From assembly GCA_039707655.1 (NCBI GenBank), contig CM077666.1, positions 245,240,166 through 245,304,165 of the forward strand: a stretch of 64,000 nt of DNA, given 5' to 3'. A program made the translations under genes and the position numbers. Below the pieces are notes generated by a model. That model was given only the letters and a program-made list of their open reading frames with translations, ran no database searches and was not told the origin of the DNA. The stretch comes from Elymus sibiricus. Its lineage: Eukaryota > Streptophyta > Magnoliopsida > Poales > Poaceae. Below, piece after piece: positions 34,307 through 45,900 of this stretch. Numbering within the stretch: the stretch's first letter is position 1; each line of letters starts with the position of its first letter.

Positions 34307-37277
34307 TACACCCCCCACATGGTTCCATCACGATGATGATGACCACGAATTGGTCCTTGCCACCTCACCTACACCACATGAGTGGAATGAGAAAGGTAAC
34401 ATAGGTGAAGGTGATGCTCTTGTCTCACTAGTGGACATTCTTGACATCGATTGCTTGCATGATGCCGATCCTCCTATTAACATGCTTGATGATAGTATGA
34501 CTTCCCCATGCGATGATTTACCCATTTATGACGAGTTTGATGATTGCCATGTGGAGTCTATTAGTTGTGATGCCATGTTGCATAGGATATCTTGTGATAA
34601 TTCTCTCGGTCACATCATGTTTGCAACCCCTCTTGACTTGTCATATGCTATGAATGAGATCTCCCGTATGTCAAATTTGCAATCTCATCGTAGTGACTAT
34701 GCATATGCCATTAAAATGAACCCAATTTGCACATATGGCATAGATGACAAGCCCATGGTTATTGGCATTTGTTTTTCTTGTGATGATATTGAGATGCTCC
34801 CTTTGCATCATTTCTCTCATATGCCATGCCATGACCACCTAGCTTCGCACATGCATTGTTTGCCATGTTGTCAATTTTCTCCATTTGATGTTTTCGCTAT
34901 TGCTCATGAGGAGACCCCCATAGTTTCCTCATACATGTTTGGAGATTTTGATCACTCCCATCCATTGCATGATCCTCATAATTATGTGCACAATATGCTC
35001 CCCATGAATAATGCTATTGTTGTGCCACATACTTGCATGCTCAATTTGTGTCCCCATCGTGTTATACATAACAATTATTCTTTCATGAAGGATGACATGT
35101 TTCTCTACCGTGCCTCAAATTTCTTTGAGCATAGCTTGTTTTGTGCTAACTCTAACGTGCACATACACATCATGATGGATGATGTGTACATTTACCACGC
35201 ACACACTTTGTTTCGTTTGTCCCCATGTTGTGTAGGTACACATGTTTCCTCGTCGACCTCGCAAGCGCAAGAGTTGACGAAACGAGCTCTAGAGAGCAAT
35301 GATGATTTGGGATTCCGTGGATTGTCATTCCCACCGCGCAATGACTTCGCGCATTTCTTCTACATGGCCCTCACATGGTTATGGGTTATTGTCCATTATA
35401 TATCCTTTGCCCATATTGCCATGTTCACTTTGCATGATACGCTCATTTCCATTTGGATGACATGCTTTGGTGACCCATGCTTTGCATTACACATGATCCA
35501 TGATTCTAGCACTTATATGTGTATTTGCATGCTTGGTGGAGATATCCCTTGTTATTGCCATGTTTGCTATGTATCCCATGCCTATGATGATACTTTGATC
35601 ATGTTTCGCTTTCGCGCTCGTGATATGTCATGTGCATTGCCTAGGCCTACTATTTGCTCACATGACATGATCGCCATGATTTCCCCTAGTGCGTTGCATC
35701 TTCGCTCCACTAGTTTGCACGGCATGATTACTACGATTGCTTGCCTTGTTGCATCACCGATGATACATACTTGCTCGTTTCATGCGGTTGATGACAACCA
35801 TTGCCTTGCTTTGCACATGATTGATATTGCTTCTTGTCATATGTCTCCATATGTTGCCTCTCTCATGCTAGATGATTTGCCATGTATTGAGTGCAACTAT
35901 GATTTTAGTCTTGCTAATGAGATCGCCCCCATAGCTTTCTCCCATATGTTTGGAGCTTTTGCCATCTTTCATGTGAAGCATGCTTGTCTTCCTTCTTTGC
36001 ACCATATGCCTAGTGCCATGAATATATCCATTGTTGCATCATATTATTCATGCACTTTTGCTTCTAATGGTTATGTGCAAGCGAAGAGAACCATCATGAT
36101 GGATGATGTGTTTATCTACCGGGCACATACGTTCTTTGCTTGGTTGTGTGCATGTGTAGGATCCTTCGACATCGTGTCAACTTCCACTTCACGCGAGTTA
36201 ACCATCCGAGCTCTTGAGAGCGAGCCTAGTACACTTTCGACCGACTCGCTTCTACATCGCACTTGCTTGTGCTTTGGCATTGTGAAGGACGCACAAGGAA
36301 ACGCTTTTCAGGTGACATCCTTCTTGAGCATGGATATTGTGGATCATACTACTTGTGTTGCTTGCACCATGAGACTTATTGGTCATCTTGGACCACTTTA
36401 TTGCGCACATGTTCGAGATCTTGCTTCGACTTGTTATTTTCACCTTTCCATGCCTCATGACATATATGCCTTGTGTGTTGCATCCAACTTGTTGCCTACT
36501 CGCTCCTATAATATGCTTGGTTGCAACAATGTCATTTCTTCACATATGACATGTCCCATTGATTGCTACATGCTTGACTTGATTGCCTCACACATGATGA
36601 ACATTTGCTCTTTCTATTGTGTTGAGTGCGACACTATCTTCACTACACCATAAGCACATTATGCTTGGTTTGTCTTGCACTTGAACCATGTGTTTAGACA
36701 CTTCATTTTATTTGGTGTTGTGAATGATTCTTATGCCTACCATAGACCATTTGTTGAGCGCTTTGTGCATGTTTGCTATGCCTTTGAGGTAGATGCTTGT
36801 TCACTTGTCAAACATATTAGCATCTCTACCTCCCATTTGCATGCTTGTTTCCATGATGCATTCCATTATGCTCAATCCATATGCTTACATGACATGCCAC
36901 ATTCCTTTGTCACACCATATGTTATGCACGATGACGACACTTGTTCGGTGAATCACCACTTGAATGCTTGGTTTTGCACTCACGCTAACCACATTTGTTT
37001 TTCCAAGTGTTTGTTGTCCTTACTCCTTTTGCAGGAATCACACGATGGTGCGACATTGGAGAGTGCCCATTTCGAGCTTGAAGATGATGAGTACTTGGTG
37101 ATCGCCCACTTCTACATGGCGCAGCCATCTCTTTACCATGGTGATTTGGTTTTCGATCCGAGGTCGGATCTTTCCCAAGGGGGGGAGATGATGCGTAGCA
37201 TCCTACGGACATCACCATGTCAAGAGCCCGTTTGGCAAGTGACACGTGCGACATCTACTCCACATACACAAAGGTGA
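34287..37277 (+). pseudogene. Unknown Cys/His/Met-rich ORF2 of family N copy 4, one in-frame stop
   Basis: The start codon at 34287 lies inside the gag 3' end, so the two ORFs overlap by 20 bases. The frame has 997 codons and ends inside the 3' LTR at 37277. One stop (TAA, 36651-36653) breaks it where copies 1 and 2 have a Cys codon. Composition and the Met-Met-Asp-Asp-Val modules are as in copy 2. No pol motif is visible. Different copies carry different single lesions, which suggests a long ORF was kept open until recently. Function is unknown. Confidence 0.6.
37155..37188 (+). other. Hairpin and polypurine tract before the 3' LTR
   Basis: GATCCGAGGTCGGATC (37155-37170) can fold into a 6-bp stem with a 4-base loop. 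It is followed by the purine tract AAGGGGGGGAGA that primes plus-strand synthesis. The same arrangement is at 1627, 6278, 9403 and 63129. Confidence 0.75.
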
Positions 37278-38099
37278 ATCATCTCCTTTACGCGTGTTCA
37301 CTTGACCCCTTCGAGGATGGTATACTACTTGACACTCCACTCGTGTGCATACATAGGTATTGTCGGAGCACCACGGACGAGGAGGAGGAGTGTCAGCGCA
37401 CGTGTACAACTACACCGTCCACGAGGGAAGCTTGGAAGAGAAGGAAGAATAAGCAGAGACAAGCTTCTGGAAAGCCCGGAACCTCCGGCCTCCAGCCCGA
37501 AACTTCCGGCCCCCGGACCTTCCGGCCTCCAGCCCTGAACTTCCGGCCCCCGGCATCCAGCCCAGCCCCGAGCGCGACAACTCTCTGGTTAGCCCGGAAC
37601 CAGGCCGGAACCTGCCCGGAACTTCCGGCCACCGGAACCTCCGGCCGTACCCGGAACTTCCGGTCCTGCCTGCGTGCATTGACTTGGGCCGAGGCCCGTG
37701 TACCCCTTCGTCCCCTAGACTATATATATCCTTCTTCCACCTACGTTTTAGGGTTAGCATTATGATAGCTCATTAGTTGAGCTGTGCTCCTACCTCTACT
37801 CTTGAGAGAGAGAGAGACCACTCCCATGGAGTTCAAGACCTCCATGTGAGAAGATCCTCCGGGATATCCAAGACCTCGACTCCTCTCCGGATCGGGATGA
37901 ACTAGCTACCGATTGTACCTTCTTGTGTTGGATTTGGACATTTGTATCCCTTATGTGTATGTGGATTTAGCACATGTGTGATTGTTTCTTGTCTATTTGA
38001 GTGATTCCTCTTGTTTTCCCCTCTCGTGTTCTTCGTGTTCTTCGCGGGATCCGCTCCAATCGTGAAGGATCGACACCATTAGGGTTCCACCCTACATCA
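37189..38099 (+). repeat. 3' LTR of family N copy 4
   Basis: This 911-bp LTR starts TGATGCGTAGCATCC (one change from the 5' LTR). The dyad array (about 37474-37665) has extra units compared with the 5' LTR; the rest is nearly identical, which fits a fairly recent insertion. Confidence 0.93.
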
Positions 38100-38104
38100 C
38101 ATAC

Positions 38105-38545
38105 CGTGCGTGGTCCATCATCGTGGACACCTCCTAGTGACTTCTTCCTCCTCCCAAATGATTTATTCTTTTATGGTAGTACATTATCACGTTTATGACG
38201 TGATTTTATCACCTAATCTTGACGTTATTTCCTTAAATTCCCAAACACATCCAAAAACAATCTCCTGGTAAAAACAAACAAAAAAAGAGTGTGCGAACGC
38301 GGTAAAACCCAACTACGCCTACTATGTAGGCACAAAACAAAGGGTAGAAGGAGAGCACCATGCCTCGACGGTGTCTTCAAGAAAAAAGCGGTGCCCAAGG
38401 GCGTCACAGTCGTCGTCGTCTACGTCAGCCAACGGCCAAAAGGGGAGCCTTCACTCGGTGTTGCCTCACCCTCCTCCCATCTGAGCCATGAGATAGGCCG
38501 GACCACTGAATTGCCTTACATTGAAAGATAGGCATAGCCAAAAAA
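38105..38545. other. Unclassified flank, no gene recognised
   Basis: This is the target region of family N copy 4. There is no supported ORF. The right part may belong to the LINE fragment that follows. Confidence 0.35.
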
Positions 38546-38824
38546 TGTTGCTTTTGTCACAAAGATGAGAGTATTCGACACCTTTGCTTCAAATGTCACT
38601 TTGCACGGGTCGCATGGTCTGTTATACATGCGGCTTCAGGGTTGTTCCCACCTCAAAGTATGTCACATATGTTTGGTGGTTTGCTATGGGGCATTAGGAA
38701 GGACCTAAAACGACAAGTCCTGTTAGGGGCGGCTGCCACTTGTTGGTCGCTTTGGTTATGCAGCAATGATGTGGTTTTTGACAAGAAAAAAAATCATCTC
38801 CTCTACAAAAATAAGTGCAGCTAA
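38546..38824 (+). pseudogene. LINE ORF2 C-terminal fragment (zf-RVT domain)
   Basis: The frame reads Cys-Cys-Phe-Cys-His-Lys then His-Leu-Cys-Phe-Lys-Cys, the C-x2-C...H-x4-C knuckle of the zinc-binding domain at the end of plant LINE reverse transcriptases. It is followed by the conserved Trp-rich block (LWLCSNDVVFDK) and a stop at 38824. Upstream reverse transcriptase sequence is absent, so this is a 5'-truncated copy. Confidence 0.75.
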
Positions 38825-40849
38825 CTTACTAATGTGTTCAGTAGAAAAAACTAACTCGTGTGTTGCATAGTTTTCGGACACTACATGATTAAGTTTTTAC
38901 TATGTATATATCATTTTGGTCAAGTTACAATGCCACTTGAATACAAAAATAGTTATGCGCTTCAGTTATTGTGCAGTAATCAATATAACGGGTAATTGTA
39001 ACTTGCATCTGTTTGTTTCTCCATGGCTAGGCAGGCGGAGTACTGCAAAATTTACACAGTACATGGAATACAACATTTGGTTAAAACCGGTCCTTGCTCT
39101 AAATTAATTGGGGCACCTCGGCTCGTCCCCCTCCCGTGGTAACTGTTGGTGCTCCACGACGGCGGGCGGTGGCGGTGCGTGATCTAGCCACGGAGCACGG
39201 TAGCGCTAGTATGGATCTGCAGATCAGGTCTTTGAGGTGTTTACTCGTGGCTCCTTGGCCGCATTCGTGCATTGAGCGTGGCAGGTTGCTCTCTTCGGCG
39301 GCGGGCGGGCAGTGGCGCATGCTCCTGGTGGTGGCCGGTGGCAATGGCTGCTAGGCAATGTACGGCGTCGGCTTTCGCTGCTGGTGGCCGAACCCGTCCA
39401 GCATTGTTGTCGTCCGTCTCCGACCCTCTGCAACTCCTCTCCCTCAAATCCGATGGCTCTCGGCCATCTACCTTGGGTTGTAACATCGAAGGTGTCGTTT
39501 GGTCGCATTCGAGGTGGGTGGCGGCGGCGTTCACGGTCACGTACCCTGGCTGCTAGTAGACGATGCGGAGATCCAGTCTGATCCGGCTTGCAGTGGTGGC
39601 GGTCTTCGCCCAAATCATGGGGCGGTGGCGACGAGCGTACCACGTTCGATGGCGGATACAAGGTGTGCAGCAGTGGTGGATCGGCACAGGTGTGGTACAT
39701 GGTTGCTTGGCTACGCGCATGGTGGCGGCGGACCGGAGGTATGTGGCAGCGGTTGGATGACGTGCACAGGCGGTGGACGGCGGTTGGTCAGGCCCTGAGA
39801 GGACTCTGTGCCAGTTCTGCATGCCTGTATGCTCGACGTCTTATCCTAAGCCGTCGTCGGATGACTCATATGAAGACAGAGCAGGGTTGCCGGATGGCCC
39901 TACGTGGGTTCTTGGCGATACCGAGGATCTTTGTCTTAGACTCGGGCATGGACAGCCCGGCCCGACGACCTGGCCCGAGTCCGGCCCGAAAAACCTGGGC
40001 CGGGCTTGTCGTTCGGGCCAGACTCGAGCCTTGTTTTGCAGCCCTGAAGGTAGTTCGGGCTGGGCTCGGGCTTCTACTTTTCTGTATTTTGGGTCGGGCT
40101 TGCACGTGTGTACACTAGAAAACAACGTTCGGGTCGGGCTTTCATACTTCGGGCTTGAAAACATTGTGTATTTCGGGCTTCGGGCCGGGCTCAGGCTTGA
40201 GAAAGGAAGGTCGGGCTTTTACAAGCCCGGTCCAAAACCCGGCCCGACCCGGCGTTTGTCTCTAGCCTGCGTGCGATCAGTGTCGAGGACTTCAGGCTAC
40301 TAGATGAGCCCCTGCGTGGGCTCTTGGCGGCATCGGTGACCTTGTTGATGCCAGCGGGCGTGTCCTGACCCGCTCCTCATATACGTTCTATGTCCGTTTT
40401 GCGTGATGCCCATGTCAGGGTTGTGAGCATGTATGACTGTCGAAGCATGGCAATCTTGCTTGCAATGATGACTCATGCATTGATAGTGGGGGCGGCAGTA
40501 CATGCTGACTTAAGTTTGGTGGTGCTACTGAGCACAGGGTCTCGAGTTCCGGAGTGAAAACTCTAGGTCTGACCTGCACTGGTTCTACCTGGCAATGGTA
40601 ATGTTCCACATCATAACCTTGTTGGAGGCATTGTCTGGAGTTTGCTCGGACTTCTTCTTCCGGGTGAACCCAAGATCGTGTTGGATCTGGCGACGAGGGT
40701 GCTTGTGCGTCGTTCTTGAAGGCGTCGTTGTTGAAGCACTTTTCACACAGTCCGGGTGTTGTAATCGGTGGAGGTTGTTGAAGCACTTTTCCCACTGTTC
40801 GGGTGCTGTAATCGATGGGGGTGCTGTAATCAATGTGGGTTGGTTGATG
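38825..40849 (+). other. Non-coding sequence, from about 39110 resembling a LINE 5' region
   Basis: From about 39110 the sequence is GC-rich and rich in GGTGG and GGCGG, in the style of grass LINE 5' regions. It is interrupted by the CGGGC-rich block and then by the Copia element; what follows the Copia (45675-45900) looks like a LINE 3' end. ORFs here are short and overlap in several frames, so none is called. Confidence 0.4.
39937..40254. mobile_element. CGGGC-rich small element (uncertain)
   Basis: About 320 bp is dense in GCCCGG, CGGGCT and CCCGA, unlike its neighbours. TTTGTCT occurs on both sides (39930-39936 and 40255-40261), a possible target duplication. I see no good terminal inverted repeat. 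The flanks are themselves similar to each other, so a local duplication is an alternative. Confidence 0.35.
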
Positions 40850-40854
40850 GTCGC

Positions 40855-41006
40855 TGTCAACGCATGTCAGGCCCTAGTTGACCCAGTCCACCATGACTTG
40901 GTCTTTCCCTTTACGCGCACATCGCGCACTACTCCCACTCGTGCACGATCTGCACAACGGTTGTAACATGTAGTTGAGGAATACAAGCTCTAGCACTTGC
41001 GGTGCT

Positions 41007-41058
<52 letters not shown>

Positions 41059-41066
41059 AGTCTACA
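40855..41066 (+). repeat. 5' LTR of the Copia element, lacking the TATA box
   Basis: This 212-bp LTR runs TGTCAACGCATG to CTAGTCTACA. Between 40972 and 40973 it lacks the nine bases CCTATATAA that the 3' LTR has at 45604-45612. Its CT microsatellite (about 41009-41055) is much longer than in the 3' LTR. Confidence 0.92.
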
Positions 41067-41131
41067 TGGTATCAGATGCGTCGTCTCTCCTAAGCCTATA
41101 ACTCTTCCGCTGCCACGCTCTGCACCGCGCC

Positions 41132-42862
41132 ATGGCTGCGCCACCACCACCCCCTCCTCCCCCAACTAGCCATGGTCCCTCGACTCCCCTCAAGGCCCCT
41201 GCTCCCAACCCCAACGCACTCCTCACCCCGTCTGCCCTTGCTAACGCCTCCCAGGACAGCGCCTTGCTGCTACGCACACCGAGCGGCACTGCCTCGGCCG
41301 CGGCGGCTGCACTCGCCTCGCCGCTCGCGGGGATCTTCATAAACCAGCTTGTGCCTCTGGTTCTCTCGCTGAACCTGCCCAACTACACGCAGTGGCGCAC
41401 TCTCTTTGAGGTCGTGTTTGCCAAATTTGGCGTCACCGATCACATCGTCGATCCGCCGCGCGCGGCCGCGGCGTACTGGCTCCAAGATGACGCACACGTC
41501 GTGTCCTGGTTATACAACTGGGTGAGCCAGGAGATCTTCGGCCTGGTCCATCAGCGCAACGCCACTGCCGCCACGATCTGGAGCTCCATCGCCACACTGT
41601 TCCTGGAGAATGCTGAGCACCAAGTCGTCTTCCTCGCCACTGACTTCCGCCGCATCGAGCAAGGGACGGGGTCGGTGATCTCCTACTTCGCCAGGCTGAG
41701 GGAGTGCGCCGATCGCCTCGCTGACTTGGGTGAGCATGTCACAGATCGCGATCAGATGCTCAACATGTTTCGTGGGCTTGCTCCTCGTCTCCAGTATGCA
41801 ATTCCCATCCTAACCATGCAGCGTCCGCTCCCTTCGTTCCTTGCCTGTCGTGCCTTCCTGCTGCTCGAGGAAAGCCGTCAGTCTGCTCACTCGGACGGCT
41901 CCACTGACATGGCGCTTCACGCCGCTCGCGCGCCCTCTGGCTACAACCCCGGCTCTGGCTCCGGCGGGGGTGGCGGCGGCGGCGGCAACCGCAACAAGGG
42001 CAAGGGAAAGGCACCTGCCTACCAGACCGGCGGGGGCGGTGCTTCTTCGTTGACACCAGCACGCCCGCCCGCTGCGCCCACGGGCACGCCGTGGACTGGC
42101 ATGGTCCATGCCCTGGCGCCCTCACGCCCCAGGCTCTGGCATCCTGGGCCCCCGCCCCGGTGCTCCTGCCCCATTCGCCGGCTCTGCTTCTCACTACACG
42201 GTTGCGCCTCCTACGGGCGCCCCATATACTACGGCGCTGCCGCGCCGCCCGCCTCCAACACTGGCGGTCCTGCCTGGGATCAGTCTGCCCTGATCCACGC
42301 GCTCAACGCGCTGTCCGGCCAGCCACAGCAGCTCCCTCCTGCTGGCACCGAGTGGTACCTCGACACGGGTGCTACGTCGCACATGGCTTCATCCTCAGGT
42401 ATAATCGCCAACTCCCGTCCCTCTACTTCTTCTCGTATTGTTGTTGGTGATGGATCGTCCCTGCCCGTCACGCACACCGGTTCCCATAGCCTTCCCACCA
42501 CCACCAAACCTCTCTACCTCAACCACGTTCTTGTCTGTCCTGATCTCATCAAGAATCTCGTCTCTGTTAAAGCTCTAACCCATGAAGATCCCATTAATGT
42601 TGAGTTTGACGATGTCGGTTTTTCTGTAAAGGAACGGCACACAAGGAAGGAGATCCTCCGATGTAATGACGACGGAGACCTCTACCCCATCACTCCGCCC
42701 ACCAAGCACCACAACTTCGCCGTCGCTGCCGTCGACCTCTGGCACCAACGCCTCGGCCATCCGGGGCGACGCCTTGTCGACCACACTTCGCCATGCCGAG
42801 CCTGCCGCTGTCGCCAAGCAGTCCCACACCTGTCACGCTTTCCAATTAGGAAAACATTCTAG
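41132..42862 (+). pseudogene. Copia gag, protease and start of integrase (frame 1 of two)
   Basis: The start is Met-Ala-Ala-Pro8 at 41132. A UBN2-like gag domain covers residues about 70-260, then a Gly-rich and basic segment without a zinc knuckle. From about 42110 to 42230 the expected Pro/Gly-rich sequence lies in another frame, so two nearby indels seem to compensate each other. The protease motif Asp-Thr-Gly-Ala is at 42361. The integrase zinc-binding His residues (Trp-His-x3-Leu-Gly-His) are at about 42740-42760. Just after them the frame shifts (42761-42770), and this ORF ends out of frame at 42862. Confidence 0.75.
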
Positions 42863-45512
42863 ATTTCCCTTTTTAGATTCCAATCATATTTCGTATTTCC
42901 CCTTTCAGCTTGTACATTGTGATATTTGGACCTCCCTTGTACCTAGCTTATCCGGTTGCAAATTTTATTTAGTGGTGCTTGATGATTATAGTCACTTCGT
43001 GTGGACGTTTCCCTTACGTGCAAAGTCTAACGCCCTCCCCACTCTGAAACGATTCAGTGCCTTCACTCAGCGTCAGTTCAATCTTCCCCTTCTCGCCATT
43101 CAAACTGATAATGGGCGTGAGTTTGACAACCATGCCTCACGCACCTTTCTCTCTGATCTCGGCATTGTTCTGCGCATGTCGTGTCCTTACACCTCGCCGC
43201 AGAACGGGCGCGCGGAACGAATTCTACGCACGCTAAATGACACTGTTCGCTCCCTGCTAGTGCACGCTTCCATGCCGAACGCGTTCTGGGCTGAAGCCCT
43301 TGGGGCCGCGACTTTTCTGTTGAATCGTCGTCCATGCAAACCACGCAACAACCACACCCCATTTTTCCTTCTTTATGGCATTCATCCTGACTATTCGGGG
43401 CTGCGCGTTTTCGGATGCCTATGTTACCCGAACACCACCGCCACTGCACCTCACAAACTCGCACCGCGCTCGACGCCATGCTTGTTTCTCGGTTATTCCC
43501 AAGATCACAAGGGGTATCGGTGCTACAACCGCGCCACTGGCCGCGTTCTCATTTCGCGCCATGTCTTTTTCGACGAGCAACAATTCCCCTACCATACACC
43601 CACACCAGTCGCTCCGTCTATCGACGATGACGACCATGTCTCCCGCCCATTCATCCTTCCGTCCTCACCATCACCAGTCACCCCGGCTCCTCCTACGGCG
43701 GGGCCTCCCTCACCGCCACCATCTCCACAATCGCTCGACGAGCCCCACGCACCATCTCCGAGTACGCCACCGGCACCCCCTTCACCGCCCCCATGTCCTG
43801 CAAGCCCTTCCCCACCTGTTCGTCCAGTCCCACCAGCGCCGCTCGCGCCCACACACCGTATGGTCACGCGAGCCCAAGACGGTATTTTTCTCCCAAATCC
43901 CAAATATGCTCACATCGCCACAAATCCATCCATGTTTCCTATTCCCAAAACTATGCGCACGGCTTTACGCGATCCATCATGGCTAACAGCAATGCAGGAG
44001 GAGTACCGGGCGCTCATGGCGAACAGGACATGGACACTCGTGCCGCGCCCTCCCGGCGCCAACGTTGTCACCGGCAAGTGGGTGTTTCGGCACAAACTGA
44101 AGGCCGATGGCACTCTGGAGCGCTACAAGGCGCGCTGGGTCGTGCGCGGCTTCTCCCAGCGCCCCGGCATCGACTTCGACAAAACATTCAGCCCCGTCGT
44201 CAAGTCTGCCACCATTCGCACCGTCCTCACCATTGCTGCTTCGCGCGAGTGGCCCGTGCACCAGATGGATGTCAATAATGCCTTTCTCCAAGGCCAGCTC
44301 ACGGAGCGTGTCTACTGTCAGCAGCCGGCCGGTTTTGTCGATGTTGCGCACCCCGACCACGTCTACCTCCTCGACAAGTCCTTGTATGGGCTCAAGCAGG
44401 CCCCGCATGCCTGGTTCGACCGCTTCACCACCTTCCTGCGCACCATCGGGTTCGCGGCGGCCCGGTCTGATCCGTCGCTGTTCATCTATCACCGCGACGG
44501 CGGCACGGCATACCTTCTTCTCTACGTCGATGACATCGTCCTCAGCGCGTCCTCGAGCTCGCTACTGCATGGTCTTCAGCAGCGCCTCTTCGCCGAGTTT
44601 TCCATGAAAGATCTCGGCCCGCTCCACTACTTCCTCGGGATCAACGTCACGCGTAGCGCCAGCGGCTTCTTCCTGTCCCAGAGCAAGTACGCGGAGGAGC
44701 TGCTCGATTGCGCCAACATGACTGGTTGCCGCCCAGCCTCGACACCTGTGGATACACACTCCAAGCTCTGTAGCTCCGATGGCGCCCCCGTCGCCGATCC
44801 TTCTGAGTATCGGAGCATCGTCGGCGCGCTGCAGTACATGACTATGACTCGCCCCGACCTTGCGTATGTTGTTCAGCAAGCGTGTTTGCACATGCACGCT
44901 CCACGCGATCAGCACCTCGCGCTGGTGAAGCGCATACTTCGGTACCTGCGCGGCACTACGGCTCACGGTCTCCATCTTCATCACTCGCCGACGATGGATC
45001 TTCTCGCCTACTCCGATGCAGACTGGGCGGGCTGCCCGGACACGCGTCGGTCGACATCAGGCTACGCCATCTTCCTCGGTGACGCGCTCATCTCCTGGTC
45101 GTCGAAGCGCCAGCCTACGGTGTCTCGATCAAGCGCCGAGACCGAGTACCGCGCCGTCGTCAACGTCGTCGCGGAGTGCTGCTGGCTCCGCCAGCTCCTT
45201 GGCGAGCTCCACATCTTGCTTCCCAAAGCGACCGTGGTCTACTGCGACAATGTCTCGAGTGTTTACATGGCGGCTAACCCGGTGCACCATCGACGAACCA
45301 AACACATAGAGCTGGACATCCACTTCGTTCGAGAGAAGGTGGCTCTAGGCGAGCTCCGTGTGCTTCACGTCCCCACGTCGCAACAATTTGCTGATGTTAT
45401 GACGAAGGGCCTGCCTACTTCTACGTTCGAGGAGTTCAGGTCCAGCTTATGCATCCGGCCGCCGGACGCTCCAGCTGCGGCGGGGTGTCAACGCATGTCA
45501 GGCCCTAGTTGA
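42772..45512 (+). pseudogene. Copia integrase, reverse transcriptase and RNase H (frame 2 of two)
   Basis: This continues the polyprotein after the frameshift at 42761-42770. The integrase zinc site reads Thr-Cys-His-Ala-Phe where the family has a second Cys, so the HHCC site is damaged. The catalytic Asp (His-Cys-Asp-Ile-Trp), Asp (Thr-Asp-Asn-Gly) and Glu (Asn-Gly-Arg-Ala-Glu) are present. Reverse transcriptase has Tyr-Val-Asp-Asp at about 44523-44535; RNase H has Asp-Ala-Asp-Trp-Ala-Gly and Ser-Ser-Ala-Glu-Thr-Glu. A Pro/Ser-rich linker covers about 43650-43860. The stop (45510-45512) lies 25 bases inside the 3' LTR. Confidence 0.8.
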
Positions 45513-45674
45513 CCCAGTCCACCATGACTCGGTCTTTCCCTATACGCGCACATCGCGCACTATTCCCACTCGTGCACGATCTGCACAACGGTTGTAACAT
45601 GTACCTATATAAGTTGAGGAATACAAGCTCTAGCACTTGCGGTGCTCAATCTCTCTCTCTCTCACTAGTCTACA
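45486..45674 (+). repeat. 3' LTR of the Copia element
   Basis: This 189-bp LTR matches the 5' LTR apart from an extra CCTATATAA (TATA box) and a shorter CT run. Confidence 0.93.
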
Positions 45675-45679
45675 GTCGC

Positions 45680-45900
45680 TAATGCATGCTTGAGTTGCTT
45701 CCGCCGGGGTTTCGGAGGTCGCTTTTTTTTCCTTCCTTTTTTGTGTGTTCATGTTAAATGTGTGCATCTTAGTTGTGCCTCTTTCCTTCCTTTTTTGTGT
45801 GTTCATGTTAAATGTGTGCATCTTAGTTGTGCAGAGGACGGGTGTATACTCTTGATGATTGTATTCTCTTGATACAATCCACCCTTTATTGGAAAAAAAT
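45680..45900 (+). repeat. LINE-like 3' end with a 54-bp tandem duplication
   Basis: Two copies of a CCTTCCTTTTTTGTGTG-led unit (45731 and 45785) are followed by an end typical of grass LINEs (CCACCCTTTATTGG then an A-run near 45892-45898). It is probably the tail of the element whose GC-rich part lies at 39110-40849. It sits tail to tail with the host gene, about 390 bp beyond its stop codon. Confidence 0.5.

Larger units (their letters stand above)
29871..38099 (+). mobile_element. Family N copy 4: complete non-autonomous Gypsy-type retrotransposon
   Basis: The element is 8229 bp and is flanked by the perfect 5-bp duplication CATAC (29866-29870 and 38100-38104). The order is 5' LTR (29871-30733), PBS (30737-30749), leader with dyads (31054-31222), gag (32705-34306), unknown ORF2 (34287-37277), hairpin and polypurine tract (37155-37188) and 3' LTR (37189-38099). 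No protease, reverse transcriptase, RNase H or integrase is encoded, so it must borrow these. LTR ends, PBS, polypurine tract and leader blocks match the family H element at 55753, the likely helper type. Confidence 0.92.
40855..45674 (+). mobile_element. Complete short-LTR Copia retrotransposon
   Basis: This 4820-bp element is flanked by the perfect duplication GTCGC (40850-40854 and 45675-45679). The order is 5' LTR (40855-41066), PBS TGGTATCAGATGCG (41067-41080), gag-pol (41132-45512) and 3' LTR (45486-45674). The domain order protease, integrase, reverse transcriptase, RNase H is that of Copia. The short LTRs suggest a Hopscotch-like lineage, which is my inference. Frameshifts and a missing TATA box in the 5' LTR make it defective. 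Confidence 0.95.

Noticed and set aside
39224..40164. Overlapping ORFs on both strands around 39.2-40.2 kb
   Set aside because: They reflect GC-rich LINE-like sequence and a CGGGC-rich block. No homology is recognised and frames are open on both strands.
41009..41055. CT repeat considered as a regulatory element
   Set aside because: It is a simple microsatellite at the LTR end, expanded in one LTR only. Slippage explains it.
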